Source of the DNA: Cloeon dipterum
Lineage: Eukaryota; Arthropoda; Insecta; Ephemeroptera; Baetidae
Assembly (NCBI RefSeq): GCF_949628265.1
Contig: NC_088786.1
Span: forward strand, 38,399,681 to 38,463,680
Length of the DNA stretch: 64,000 nt
Direction: 5' to 3'
This document shows, piece by piece, positions 48,501 through 59,315 of the stretch. The number at the start of each line of letters is the position of its first letter. The first letter of the stretch is position 1. The notes under the pieces are model-generated. The model was not told the DNA's origin. It was given only the letters and a program-made list of their open reading frames with translations, and ran no database searches. The position numbers and the translations under genes are program-made.

Positions 48501-51500
48501 GAGTACCGGCCGCGCGAGGCGCAAGCCGCCAGCGCCGTTCTCTTCGTCAAAAACAACCTGACGGTGCTGGAGGCGGTGCGGCTGTCGGGGGCGGGCGCCG
48601 TCGCCCACTTCCGCTTCGGAAATCGCAGGTCGGGCGCGTCGCCGCCGCTGCAGTTCGACATGAGCAAGAAAATCGAGAAGGAATGCCGGAAAGGCGGCTG
48701 GGGCCCTGGAATCGTGCCCCTGCTCAGCGTAAGACGCTCCTTCACGGCCAGGAACACCGGAGAGTTGCCCGTCTACGTGTCAAAGTTCACCATCGACGAC
48801 CAGCCCTGCGTCGGCTACGGATTTCGCGTCACCCACTGCCAGCCCTTCCTCCTCCCTGTCAACGGCAGCAGGAAAATCGAGCTCGCTTTCACGCCGGATT
48901 TCACCCTGGCAAAGGTCCAACGAGTCCTCAAGGTCAGTTAATATTAAAAAATTGATTCAGATTTTTTTCAATTCAGCATGTTTAAAAAAACGATATTTTT
49001 TTAAAAAAATCTCACGGCGTCACCTGAGCAGGCCGCGCATAATGGCCGCCACTAGCGTCTCCACTCAAAAATTTTCTTTTTAGCCAAGAACATACATTAG
49101 AAAATGCAATATTTGATCCAAAAACGTGTTTTTTGGGCTTAAATAGACGTTTTAGAAAATCGGCCGCTGAAGAGGGGGGCGTAACCAAGTGCCAATTGGG
49201 CTTTAAAAGACGCAGAATTTTACGGCGAGTCTGTTGAACTTTGGTTTTTCGTAGTACGACCCATAGGAGCCGAGTTGTTAATTTTTTAAGTTGTAAAAAC
49301 GCGATTTGGGACATTACAAACTTTTATTTTTGGGGCCCAGCCGGGGCCCTATGGGCCGGATGGCGCCGATTTTGGTACCAATCGATGCCCCTTAATTTGG
49401 CACGTCCGCCCGTGTGCGGTTTTCCAAAATCGGACCACTTTTCGAATTTTTACGAATTTTTTTCGGACGAATTTTTGAAAAAAGTCATAATTTTGTTTTT
49501 TTTTTATTTAAATTCGTCCGGTTGTCCAATCGTGGACCACGAGCCCTCATCGGACAGGTCTCGAGAAGGTCTTTGATTTACGGTACACTAACGACCTTTT
49601 TCAGGGTACCCTGACCTGAGATCCGCTCCGAGGCCGGTTTTAATGCTTTTTCAAGAACATCTTTGTGACGAATTTTTAAGGAGGTGTAACCGCATTGCAT
49701 AGCTTTTGCCGCTCTTAGGGGGCGTGGTTCACCGCCATATTGTATTCCCTCGGTTACGCCCCCTTCTTCAGTGGCCGATTTCCTCTGTTTGGACGCCGAA
49801 TATTTCGGTTTCACGCACATAAAAAAATCTAGCATTTTTAAAAACCAAAATCCGTTCAAAGGAAACAATTTTCAACTAAATTAACGCTTTTTTCAGGTTT
49901 CGACGAGTGTGGGCGGGGCGGACAATGGCGTGATGAACTACACGCTGCTGGCCACGGTGCCGACCGAGCTCTTGGGCCCGTGTTCTCGCACCCTGCCACG
50001 CCCACTCTGGGAACGGAACATCTACATGTTCGTGCTGTTCTTCATGCTCGTCCTGCTCGCTCTCATCATCGCCGGCGCCCTCGTCGAGGCCGAACGCATC
50101 CACAAACAGAGCCTCACCAACGTCTCAGCCGCATTTTCAAAGTAGAACACAAATTTGGATTATTTATTTAGGGATTTCGTTCCTTTGGTGCATGCGCTCA
50201 ACGCTTGAACCTTTTGATCGCTACTGCGCATGCGTCACCCCTGTCCCGTCAGAAGGAGGACGCATGCGCCGTAGCGACCAATAGATTCGAACCATTTGCG
50301 CGCCAAATTGGATCGTAAAAAATTGTTTTAATCATTCTTTTAAATAAGAAATACTTATTTTCTAATATTTAATTTAATTTTTAGGAACAAAGTGATCAGC
50401 AACGGAGTGAGTTTGCCCTCGCCGCAGCAGTCATCGTCTCTTTCTGCACTGTGCACGTCTTCGAGCTCGTCCTCGTCCTCCTCCTCTTCGTCCTCGTCCT
50501 CCACGAACTCGACGCCGACCTCGCAGACGACGAAAAGCAGCAGCAGTAGCGGCATGGCGGACGCCTCAAAGGCGAAGGATGGCAAGGAGGAGGAGGAGGG
50601 CAGCAAGCCGCGTCTGCAGGAGTCCAAGGAGGTGACCAAAATGTCGCCGCAACCCGCACACGTCAAAGTCGTCCGTCGCAAGCTGAGCAAGAAGCAAACC
50701 AGCTCTGCCGACGCCGTCTCACAAGGTTTTTAAATGTTTTTAAATTGGTAATTTAATTAAAAAGCAGGCAAACTAATACAAAAATTGAATGAAATGCTTA
50801 AAATTCCGGCCCGAAAGAAAATTTTCAAAAATTTGATTAAAAAAAATTAATTGTAATGCAGATTTTGGGGGGTGTTGGTAGCGATAGGGGCGGGCGGGGG
50901 TTGGTAAAAGGCTCAAAAGACGCAGAATTTTATGGCGAGTCTGATGAACTTTGGTTTTTTACCCTACGACCCATAGGAGCCGAGTTATTAATTTTTAAAG
51001 TCCAAAAAACGAGATTTGTGACATTTCAAACTTTTATTTTTGGGGCCCAGGCTAGGCCCTATGGGCCGGATGGCGCCGATTTTGGTACTAATCGATGCGC
51101 CTTAGTGAGGCGCGTCCGCCCATGTGCGGTTTTCCAAAACCTGACCATTTTTATAATTATTATGAATTTTTTTCTGCCGATTTTTTGAAAAAGTCGAAAT
51201 TCTGGTTCTATTTTTATTAAAATTCAGCCGTTTGTCCGATCGTCGATCATGACCCCTCATCGGACAGGTCTCAAGAAGGGCTTTGACCTTCAGTACCCTG
51301 GTGACCTTTTTCAGGGTACCCCGACCTGAGATCTGCTCCGAGGCCAGTTTTTAATGTTCTTTCAGTAATTTTGAGTCCATTTGGTGATACTCGGTGACGA
51401 TTTTTCACCCTTACCTTTCACTGACCTTCCTCAGGTCGCGCTACCTGAAGACCTACTTCTTCAATGAATAGAAAAAAATTAAATAATAAAATTCAACCAT

Positions 51501-54500
51501 TTTGCAGTTCCGGAAGCAGTTGTGACGCCAGCGTGTCCGAGCCCGCCTTCGCCGCCACCGCCTCCCAAAGAGGCGAAGCGGAAGGGCGCCTGGACGGACA
51601 TGTTCGGCCGGAAGTCGAGGGACGCGTCCGAGCCAGTGGCCGAGCAGAAGAAACCTCTGCAGAAGGCGAAGCGGTCCAAGGTAGCAACGTGCGAGTCGGC
51701 GGCCGCCTCGACCACCTCGGGCGAGGGCAGCCCCACGCCCAGCCTCGAGGAGCCGTTCGAGAACAAGGAGCGGCTCGCCATGCACAGGAAAAACCTCAAC
51801 GCGGCCTCGCACAAGCTCGACCTCTACGAGATGGACACTGAGGAGGACCTTGAAGACGCAAAGTGCATCAAGTAATTTTTTTTTTTGGGGCCCAATTTCT
51901 AAAGTAAAATATGCGTTGGATTTCTCTCGTCAAACCCGATCGAAAGATTACCAAATTCAAGGTTTATATTAAAGGTCAAAGGTCATTAATGGTAATTTTC
52001 TGCAAATTTTTGTGTTTTTGGACAAGCTTTTCAATTAATTTAATTTTTTTAAATCTTAAAAGACCTTCAAAAGTAATTCTAAAACACTTGGAAGGTCTTG
52101 CAAAAATTTCTAACTGATATTTGACCAAAATTTTGAGATTTTGAGAATTTAAAATTTGAAACTTGAAAAAAGATTTTCTTTTTTTTTCACGGCCAAATCT
52201 CAGCTTCTAAGCTTCAGAATTTCACAAACTACACACCGTTAGACTCGTCTCGACCTCCCCTATTGAATAGAGGGGGTTAAAGGGTGAACTACCCCAACCT
52301 TTAACACCAAAATTAAATAGAAAAACGTCAAAAACTGACCATCATCTCAAAAAAAAATTTTAATATGGTTTTAAAGCTCAATTTTTAAATTACAAACACT
52401 AACCTATTTTAAAAACGTGTTTAAATGAAAATCCCGTTAAAAAATTCATTTAAAAATTTAAACTTTTTCAGGTCGAAGGCAAAGCAGACGAAGGGAAGTT
52501 TGGAGGAGCCGTTGGAGCCGCTGGTGAACAAAAAGAAGCTGCCGTTGGTGCTGCCTGAGCACCCGAAGAAGAAAAAGGGCAAGGCGCCGCGCGGCGGCAC
52601 CCCGATGCTCATTCAGCCGCAGCCGCTGGCCAAGACCAAGAAAATGCTGCCAAGCAACTTCAAAGGTTCCTTATTAACTAATTGTTTTGGTTCTAATCGT
52701 TTCCTGCTTTCTGTACATAAATTATTTTGATTTAATTCTGTGACTGACCGTTTAATTTGTTTGTTTGGTGTATTGCAGACATTTTAAGTTGTGATATTTT
52801 CGTCTTTGGTGAGCCGGAAGGTAGCTAGTCCGCGCCAGGCCCCTCAGCTCCGTTTCCTGAACCTTTTTTCTCGTCTCAGTTTCAGAGGCGCCTGAGAAGA
52901 GTCGGCCCGTGACGCCGCCGCCGCCGCCGCGACCCGCGTCGTCGCCCGTGGAGGCGCCGACCTGCCCGTCGCCGCTCTACTCGTCGGTCCTCTCGCCCCT
53001 CGCCGACTCGGACGTTGTCGTCAAAAAGGAACTGCCAGGCCCCATTGGATCTAAGTGCTCGCCCAAGCTGCAGCAGAACAGCCTCAACCTCCACTGGTCC
53101 GACATCGACGCCGCCAGGTTCGACACTTTGTCCGAAAATCTTCCCTGTCTTCCCATGTAAAAAAAATTGGAAAAGTTGCGAATTTTGGCGCGAAACCAGA
53201 GTTATCGTTGCGTTTCGTCGCGGGGAGGCGTATTTTCAAGTCAGAAATCGAATCCGGCCCATAGGTGAATTTAAGGACAAAAATAAAACCAAAATCTTTA
53301 ATTTAAAGCAGATTTTGGGGTGTTTTGGGGCAGTAAAAAGGCTTAAAAGACTCAGAATTTCTCGATGAGTCTGATAAACTTTGATTTTCTACTCTACGAC
53401 CCTTAGGAGACGAGTTATTAATTTTTTTAAATGAACAAACGCGATTTAGGACATTTCAAACTTTTATATTCTGAGCCCAGGCGGAGTCTTATGGGCCCGA
53501 TGGCGCCGAATCCGGTAGCAATCGACGACCCTTGGTGAGACACATTCACCCGTGTGTGATTTTCCATAATCGGACCACTTTTCGATTTTTTACGATTTTT
53601 TTTCGACCCAATTTTCGAAAAAGTCGAAATTTTCAATGACTGACGCCCGTTATATCTCCATTCCAGGGCAAAAATTCGGAAATTGGCTGCTCAGTCAACC
53701 CGAAATTTATCTGGGATCATTTTAAGACTAAATACGAGCTAATCAAATCAAAATCCTAGCAGGAGATAGATTTTGAAGTTTGAAAAACGTGATTTTTGTG
53801 CTTTCTCCATAAGGTTAACATGGGAAACCGAAAATCCGCGATTTTTTCCAAACAGAAGAAAATTAAACAGTTTTACCGACTCCATCGCATGTGCTGGACC
53901 ACTGCCGGTGTGGAAACTGATTTTCAGATTTTTCGCGCCCATAGAAGAATTAAAATTAATTTTTTTTCCGTGAATTTTCGGCTTTGTGACTCTGGCGAAA
54001 ATGGTTTTATTTTTGTTAAAATTCGGCCGTTCGTCCGATTTCCGACCACGACCCCTCATTGGACAGGTCTCGTGAAGGGCTTTGACCTGCGGTACCCTGA
54101 TTACCTTTTTAAGGGTCCCCGCGACCTGAGATCCGCTCCCAGGCCGATTTTTCATGCTTTCCCGACGGTTTTTTTTTATCCTAGTCTGTCTCCAACCTTG
54201 CTCAGGTCGCGTGACCTGACGATTATTTTTCACCGTCACACGCGTAGGTCTAACGCTATTCTGTAAAGCGATTATCAGACTTTTCGCGCACATAGAAAAA
54301 TTAAAATAAATTTTGTACGGTTTTACGGCTTCTCAAGATAAAAGTGGTTTTATTTTTGTCAAAATTCAGCCGTTCGTCCGATCTCCGACCACGAACCCTC
54401 ATCTGATAGGTCTTGGGAAGGGCTTTGACCTGCGGCACTCAAACGACCTTTTTCAGGGTAACCCGACCTGAGAACCGCTCCAAGGCCGATTTTAAATGCT

Positions 54501-56569
54501 TTTTTCACTAATTTCGAGCACATTTAGCGACTATTTTTCCTCCTTGCCTGTCCCCGACCTTCCTCAGGTCGCGCAACCTGACTGTTTCGCCGGCGTTTTT
54601 TTTTAATTAATATTTTCAATCAAATAAATTAATAAAATTCTATTTTCAACAGTAATTCTCGGATGATGCGCGACATTTTCGACAACGCGTCGTACCACTC
54701 GTTGGAGAGCCAGTCTTCAGGGTCTCCGTGGACTCCGATGGTGGTGAACGACTCGTGGCGGTCACTCTTGGCGGACCGGCGGCGCCGCGTCGAGCAGCAC
54801 GAGAGCCGCTTCTCGTTCGGCCAGAGCACGCCCACCACCTCATCCTCGGGCGTCGTGGACAACAACTCATCCTGGAACACGTGGGCGTTCGATCCTCCGT
54901 CGCTGACCAACATCGGCAGCACACCGCAGCACCTGGACGCAGCCGCGGTAGCCGCAGCCGCCGCCGCAGCCGCAAGCGCAGCCGAGAGCAAGAGTTTGTG
55001 GGCATACGGAGGCGGCGGCGCCAGCGCCTGGACCAACACGCCCGCGCAGGCTCCACCGCCGCAGCCGCAGCACCAACCCACCGTCGCCCCCGTCGAGGTA
55101 AATTTTTCTCACTTATGATTTTTAAAATTATTTTAAATTGAATGACAGGACAGAATTAATCAATTTTTTCGCTTTTAGAAGGTGTTACAAATTTTTAAAA
55201 TATTTGTATTTTATTAAAAAAATCCAAAAGGACAAAACTTTGACCTACAGAATGACAAAACTTCACCAAAAAAGGGTTAAAAAGTTTGTCATCCCCTTCA
55301 AATTCAAAATATTCACTTTTTAAACAAAATATCTTGCCTCTTAGAGGTCTAATTGAGATAAAGAAACGTTTATTATATTCTTCTCGTCAAGCCCAATCGA
55401 ATGACATTTAAATTAAAGTCTCTGGTTGGGGTCAAAGGTCATAACGGTCATTTTGTGAAAATTTTAGAGTTTTTTTCTTCGTGTATAGGTTAAAATCTAA
55501 ATTTTAAAAACAGTTCCCAACCATTTGTGAACCTTTGTAAAAAATTCAGACCTATTTAAGCTTTTGGTTATGAAAAAATCTCTTATTGAGCTCAAAAAAC
55601 ACGCATTTTTAAACATTTGACTGGAAAATCTCAGTTCAAACAGACAGAATTTGCTAAAAATACTCTTGGTTTGACTCGTTTTGATCTCTTTTAACGAAGT
55701 GAAGGGTTAGCGAGGAGCTCATTCCTCCCAATTTGAAACCATAATCGCGGGAAATAAAACAACCGAGAAATTCGCGTTCGAAAATTGCCCCTTTTTGTCT
55801 GGGAAGAAAGATGCAGGCGACAGTAGTGACATCTGCGCATACCCAGCCAGAGCAGAGAAGCTCACGCAGTTCCAGCAGTCACGTGACTCAAATCCGCCAT
55901 CTCATTGGCGCATCTCTCTTGGCTTCTCCCCACCACTCTCTCCAAGCAGTGGCAGGCACTCTGGTGCGCATGTCACACTCCTCAGTCTTCAGAGTGGGGG
56001 TATTACAAGAGGAGGGAGAAGCGAGAAATTCGCGTGCCTGATCTTGGCCAATGAGATGGCGGGATTGGGTCACGTGACTGCTAGAACTGCGTCTGCTTCT
56101 CTGATCTCTACTACAGCTGGAACTCGCGACAGTGGAGACATCTGCGCATACCCAGCAAGAGCAGTGAACCACAACAAGTTCCAGCAGTCACGTGACTTAA
56201 TCTCGTCATCTCATTGGCCAAGAGCATGCAGGGAGTATGGAAGGGAGTTAGCAAAGAAACTCTTGGCCAATGAGATGGAGGGATTGAGTCACGTGACTGC
56301 TATAGAACTAGTCTGCTTCGCCGCTCTCGCTAGATATGATCCGATGTCGCCACTGTCGCCTGCTGCTGTTCTCGCTCTCCTTTTCTAGACACTGTTTAAC
56401 CCATTTTTTTTAAAAAAAATTCTGATTTCAGTTCAACCTGTTTGAGCCGCCGACGAACCTCTGGAGCATTCCGACTCAGCAGCAGGCGCCGCAGCAGCAC
56501 TCGCCCACCTGGTTCTCGAGCAGCGGCGGCACCGGCACCAACAACAACAACAACAACAACCAAGGCTAG
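33579..56569 (+). CDS. TMEM131: TMEM131 family type I membrane protein
   Basis: ER/Golgi protein. Animal TMEM131 recruits procollagen through N-terminal PapD-like domains and TRAPP through its cytoplasmic tail. Twenty-three exons: 33579-33672, 34888-34951, 35003-35083, 35467-35590, 35668-35904, 38558-38902, 40998-41106, 42950-43191, 44227-44406, 44459-44716, 46206-46397, 46460-46676, 47038-47273, 47337-47461, 48314-48932, 49897-50141, 50385-50725, 51508-51871, 52472-52665, 52779-52808, 52880-53117, 54653-55097 and 56432-56569, giving 1705 aa (human 1883). The signal peptide is about residues 1-25. Diagnostic matches: TPHFHCSFFEDK, NASFSPLIHVHNPHPNP, EIYSSGGEVKLELPSG, LFVKNNLTVLEAVRLSGAG, ELAFTPDFTLAKVQRVLK. 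The single TM is about 1083-1105 (FVLFFMLVLLALIIAGALVE). The tail has a 15-Ser run (1148-1162), an Ala tract (about 1608-1622) and a 7-Asn run near the end. Introns are repeat-laden. Confidence 0.93.
33885..34740. repeat. Leader plus ~154 bp minisatellite in TMEM131 intron 1
   Basis: Begins with the same leader as the Nap1 intron (ATCTGGCAGGTGGCACGTCG, TCAACTCGCGAATCTTG). About five units follow, with GGTGGT-type anchors at 34012, 34175, 34329, 34493 and 34638. Confidence 0.85.
36540..37680. repeat. ~154 bp minisatellite array in TMEM131 intron 5
   Basis: Eight units of the same satellite without the leader. GGTGGT anchors at 36555, 36691, 36845, 36999, 37153, 37287, 37443 and 37597 give spacings 136, 154, 154, 154, 134, 156, 154. 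Two of the units share a ~20 bp deletion. The remainder of intron 5 (35905-38557) is AT-rich and shows no gene. Confidence 0.9.
38905..40440. repeat. Tandem duplication of ~770 bp in TMEM131 intron 6
   Basis: TATCGCTGTTTATTTTTCTA starts at 38931 and again at 39701. Matching blocks continue through TCTAATAAAGCTAGAA, TGGTGCCAAAAGATGCAGAA and ACCCTGGCGTCAGGGTAG in both halves. Both copies end with the CCCTGGCGTCAGGG palindrome. Non-coding. The rest of the intron to 40997 is AT-rich. Confidence 0.85.
41107..42949. other. TMEM131 intron 7, low-complexity tracts
   Basis: No gene seen. Holds (AAT)n at about 41383-41400 and a GCC/GGC-rich stretch at 41540-41575. Confidence 0.6.
43425..43985. mobile_element. 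Dispersed GACCTGAG element, copy in intron 8
   Basis: Blocks in order: AAAGACTCAGCATTT, TACTCTACGACCCATAGGAG, CAAACTTTTCTTTTTGGGGC, CCCTATGGGCCGGACGG, CCAATCGATGCCCCTT, ACGACCCCTCATTTGACAGG, CTTTTTCAGGGT, GAGAACCGCTCCGAGGCCGG, and an ending hairpin CCTCAGGTCGCGTGACCTGA followed by GGTCCTAG. Confidence 0.75.
45520..45750. mobile_element. Foldback element with CRE and NRF1-like core, intron 10
   Basis: AAAACGTTTGAATTTATCGC and its mirror GATTCAAACGTTT. Inside are CTACTGCGCATGCGTCATC and GGACGCATGCGCAGTAG around GTGACGTCAGAGG. The rest of intron 10 (44717-46205) shows no gene. Confidence 0.8.
47670..48240. mobile_element. Dispersed GACCTGAG element, copy in intron 14
   Basis: Same block order as 43425-43985, ending CCTTCCGCAGGTCGCGTACC then CTGAGACCTAG. 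A 5' fragment of the same element lies at 46870-46990 in intron 12. Confidence 0.75.
49135..49850. mobile_element. MITE split by a GACCTGAG element, intron 15
   Basis: GAGGGGGGCGTAACCAAGTG (about 49172) starts the MITE. A partial GACCTGAG element (about 49195-49650) intervenes. The MITE resumes near 49680 and ends GCCATATTGTATTCCCTCGG. Confidence 0.75.
50180..50325. mobile_element. Foldback element with NRF1-like core, intron 16
   Basis: GATCGCTACTGCGCATGCGT and GACGCATGCGCCGTAGCGAC are arms around CACCCCTGTCCCGTCAGAAG. Close relative of 45520-45750. Confidence 0.75.
50860..51460. mobile_element. Dispersed GACCTGAG element, copy in intron 17
   Basis: Starts near GCAGATTTTGGGG and ends CCTTCCTCAGGTCGCGCTAC then CTGAAGACCTAC. 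Same block order as the other copies. Confidence 0.75.
52779..52808 (+). other. 30-nt TMEM131 microexon
   Basis: Bounded by TATTGCAG and GGTGAGCC. Enters and leaves in phase 1, adding ten residues (DILSCDIFVF, with flanking codon). Skipping it keeps the frame, so it could be an alternative cassette. Its inclusion is inferred from splice sites and frame only. Confidence 0.55.
53285..54585. mobile_element. Full-length GACCTGAG element plus 3' fragment, intron 21
   Basis: 53285-54235 closely matches 59489-60435 and includes a ~350 bp middle part (TATCTCCATTCCAGGGCAAA, CTCCATAAGGTTAACATGGG, GACTCCATCGCA) missing from most other copies. A second 3' part repeats at about 54260-54585. The frames open across it are conserved between copies only by ancestry and contain stops. 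Confidence 0.7.
55790..56390. mobile_element. Foldback element with GTCACGTGAC and CCAAT motifs, intron 22
   Basis: Two diverged inverted units. Each has ACATCTGCGCATACCCAGC, CCAGCAGTCACGTGACT and ATCTCATTGGC on the left, with GGCCAATGAGATGG and GTCACGTGACTGCTA on the right. GCGCATGTCACACTCCTCAG and a GGGGGTATTACAAGAGGAGG segment lie between. The related copy is in the lipocalin intron. Confidence 0.85.
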
Positions 56570-57400
56570 GAAGAGGAAGAATGGAAGAAGAGCTCGGAGA
56601 GCGTCGATTTGCGGCCTCTCCTCCTTGTAAAAAGAATCAGCGTCGTTGTTTTCGTGATCACAGGCTCAAATGATTGCTAGTCACAAGTGAGCTCTACCTT
56701 AGGGTCGCACCCGTCTCGACCGCAGGAAGAATTTTAGTCGTTATCCTCGTAAAACTGCTCCGCGGAGCGTGCTTTTGATCTGAACGTGCAGTCTCTTTTT
56801 CCCAATTGCGGAATTAAAATTATTGAAAGAAAGCAAGAAAATAAACAAAGAAAGAAACGCAGGTCGCTGGACCACAAAGTCAAACTCGCGGCTCAACTTA
56901 CAACTGTCTCTGTGTTTAATTTATTAATTATTCGTTGGTTGGTTGGTTGATTTTGCACGGCGCGCAGTTCAAATCGTTCGTTCGTTCCTGCTCGCGGACT
57001 AATTTCTTAGCTGATTAAGTGAGAAAAACAAAACAAGCAAACAAAAACGCAAAATGACAAAATTATTGTTGTTGTTACTTTTTTTACTACTCTCGACTGA
57101 TTTATTTTTTGTTTCTTCCTCTGTATCTTTCGCTTTTGGACTTGAGTTGGGAAGAATTAATTTGTCACAAATGCGAGTGCTTCTTTTTTCGGAAAGTTCT
57201 GGTCTAAAAATATGTTTTTTTTCTCTAAGAATAGGGATGTGCAAAGATGCAACTTGATGGAATGTCGGAAAATGGCGACTTTTCAAATGTGGGCGTGGCA
57301 CCGGGTGTAAAACGAACACTCATTGGTGCCAGGCTCGGAAAAACTGATTTTTATTTACGAATTATCAGTTGAAATTGAATTTAATTATTGGAAATTTCAA
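56570..57400 (+). terminator. TMEM131 3' region with AATAAA at 56840
   Basis: AATAAA at 56840-56845, about 270 bp after the stop, is the best poly(A) signal. 56850-57400 is AT-rich and shows no gene. Confidence 0.6.
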
Positions 57401-57409
57401 TGAAATTGA

Positions 57410-58690
57410 AATAGGGGCGTGGCAGGGGGCGAAACTCCAACAGAACTGTTGGAGTTTTGAGTTTGGATGGATTGGCGGGAGTTGGAAATGTTAGAAAGTG
57501 ATTTCAGACCCAAGAATTTATAAAAATGGGCGTGGCAGGAAGTGATTTCTGCGAGATAGAACTTAAAGCGGAAACTGGGAATTTTTTTATCTGTTTCTGC
57601 TATTCTTCACTACTTGATTATAGTCAGATTATGTAATCAAAAATTTATTTTGTTTTGTAAATTCAATTAAATTGAAGAAAGGGGCGTGGCAGGTGACAAA
57701 ATTAACAATTAGAATTAGTTTATTTTGGAGGGGGCGTGACCAGCTGGAGTGAAAAACCTGTCTGAGAATTATTGCAGTCAAGTTCCCAAGAAAGGGGGTG
57801 TAACCAACGGATTACGATTCTAAAGAATTATTACGTTCGTTGGTGCAAGACAGTGAACATCTCCATTTTTGTCACAAATTTTTAGTCGGAAAATTCGTTC
57901 TTGTCGAAATTGAAAAAGGGGCGTAGCAGGTGAACAAATAAACAATTAGAAATGATTTGTTTTGGAGGGGGCGTGACCAGCTGGAACAAAAAACGTTAGA
58001 GAATTATTGCAGTGAAGTTCTCGAGAAAAATGGGCGTGGCGGGAGGTTTAACCAACTGATTCTAAAGAATTTTTACGTTCGTTGGTGCAACAGTCAAAAT
58101 TTTCAAGAACTTATCTCCATTTTTGTCACAAATGTTTGGTCGCAAAATTCCTTCAATTATAAATTGAAAATGGGGCGTGGCAAGTGACAAATAAACAATC
58201 GGAATTAATTTGTTTTGGAGGGGGCGTGTGTAGCAGGAACAAAAAACATGTTGGAGAATTATTGCAGTGAAGTTCCAGAGAAAAATGGGCGTGGCAGGAG
58301 GTGTAACAAACGGATTACGATTCAAAAGAACTTAACTCCATTGTAGTCACAAAATTTAAGTCGCAAAATTCTTTCTGGTCAAATTCTTTCGATTAAATTG
58401 AAAAGGGGGCGTGGCAGGTCACTAAACTAATAATTAGAAATGATTTATTTTGGAGGGGCGTGTCCAGCTGGAATAACAACATGTCGGAGAATTATTGCTG
58501 TAAAATTCCCAAGAAAGTGGGCGTGGCAGGGGGGTGTAACCAACGGAAAAGTATTATTACGATCGTTGGTGCGAGACAGTCAAAGAACTTATGACATTTT
58601 AGTCAAAATATTGAACGGAAAATCTTTTCTTGTCGAATTCTTTCAATTAAATTGAAACAGGGGCGTGTCACGGAGCGGAACTAACAGAAT
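57410..58690. repeat. GGGCGTGGC satellite, 235-255 bp units
   Basis: Unit anchors GGGGCGTGGCAGG (with variants) at 57681, 57918, 58172, 58406 and 58660, spacings 237, 254, 234, 254. Each unit also has GGAGGGGGCGTGACCAGCTGG and an ACGTTCGTTGGTGCAA-type block (lost in part from some units). Partial units precede 57681. Confidence 0.85.
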
Positions 58691-59315
58691 TTAAGAATCT
58701 AATCCAGTCAGAAAATGCTTAAAATGTGTTTTTTATTTACTTAATTAACACGATGAAGTTGGTTTTGCATTTGCACATCCCTAGCTGATTCGACCGAACA
58801 AAAATGTATTAATTTGGTATGAAAATAAAGACGGCGCACTCGTTAAAAAAATGTAATACTCTGATGGGTTCCAGGAGCTCGATTGGTTTTCGTCCAGCTC
58901 TGATTCTGTGCAGAAATCGTGATTGAGATGCACTTCCTATCCTGTCTAACGAAATAAAGAAAGAAAGAAAGAAAGAAAATAAAAAATGATAAAATCACTA
59001 GTGTCGTAGGCGGACCTCTGTCTCCTCTGCTCTTTTCTCTTGGCCCCGTCGTCGTCGTCGTCGTTGTCGAGCACACACCTCTTTCGGATTTTCGGCTCCG
59101 CGCGCATCCATCGCAGTCCGACCCGACACAAACAAAAAATTCGTTCTTGTCACATTCCCGCGATAAATTCGGGAATTTAATTAATTAATTTATTTATTTA
59201 TGTCGGTCCTGCAACAGGTCCCGCCTCTGATTTTACTGATTTTCCTCTTTTTTTTTGGTATGTATTCGATGTCAACACAAAATAATGTCGCCAAAGACAC
59301 ACACACATTAATTTT
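58691..59315. other. Intergenic DNA with microsatellites
   Basis: (GAAA)n at about 58956-58978 and a CGTCGTCGTCGTCGTC run near 59047. No gene seen. Confidence 0.6.

Noticed and set aside
48296-48757. Long antisense frame opposite TMEM131 exon 15
   Set aside because: The plus-strand frame has clear family identity; the antisense frame is a shadow of GC-rich coding sequence.
54629-55112. Antisense and alternative frames over TMEM131 exon 22
   Set aside because: Alanine/arginine-rich shadows caused by GCC/CGC repeats. The spliced frame continues in phase on both sides.
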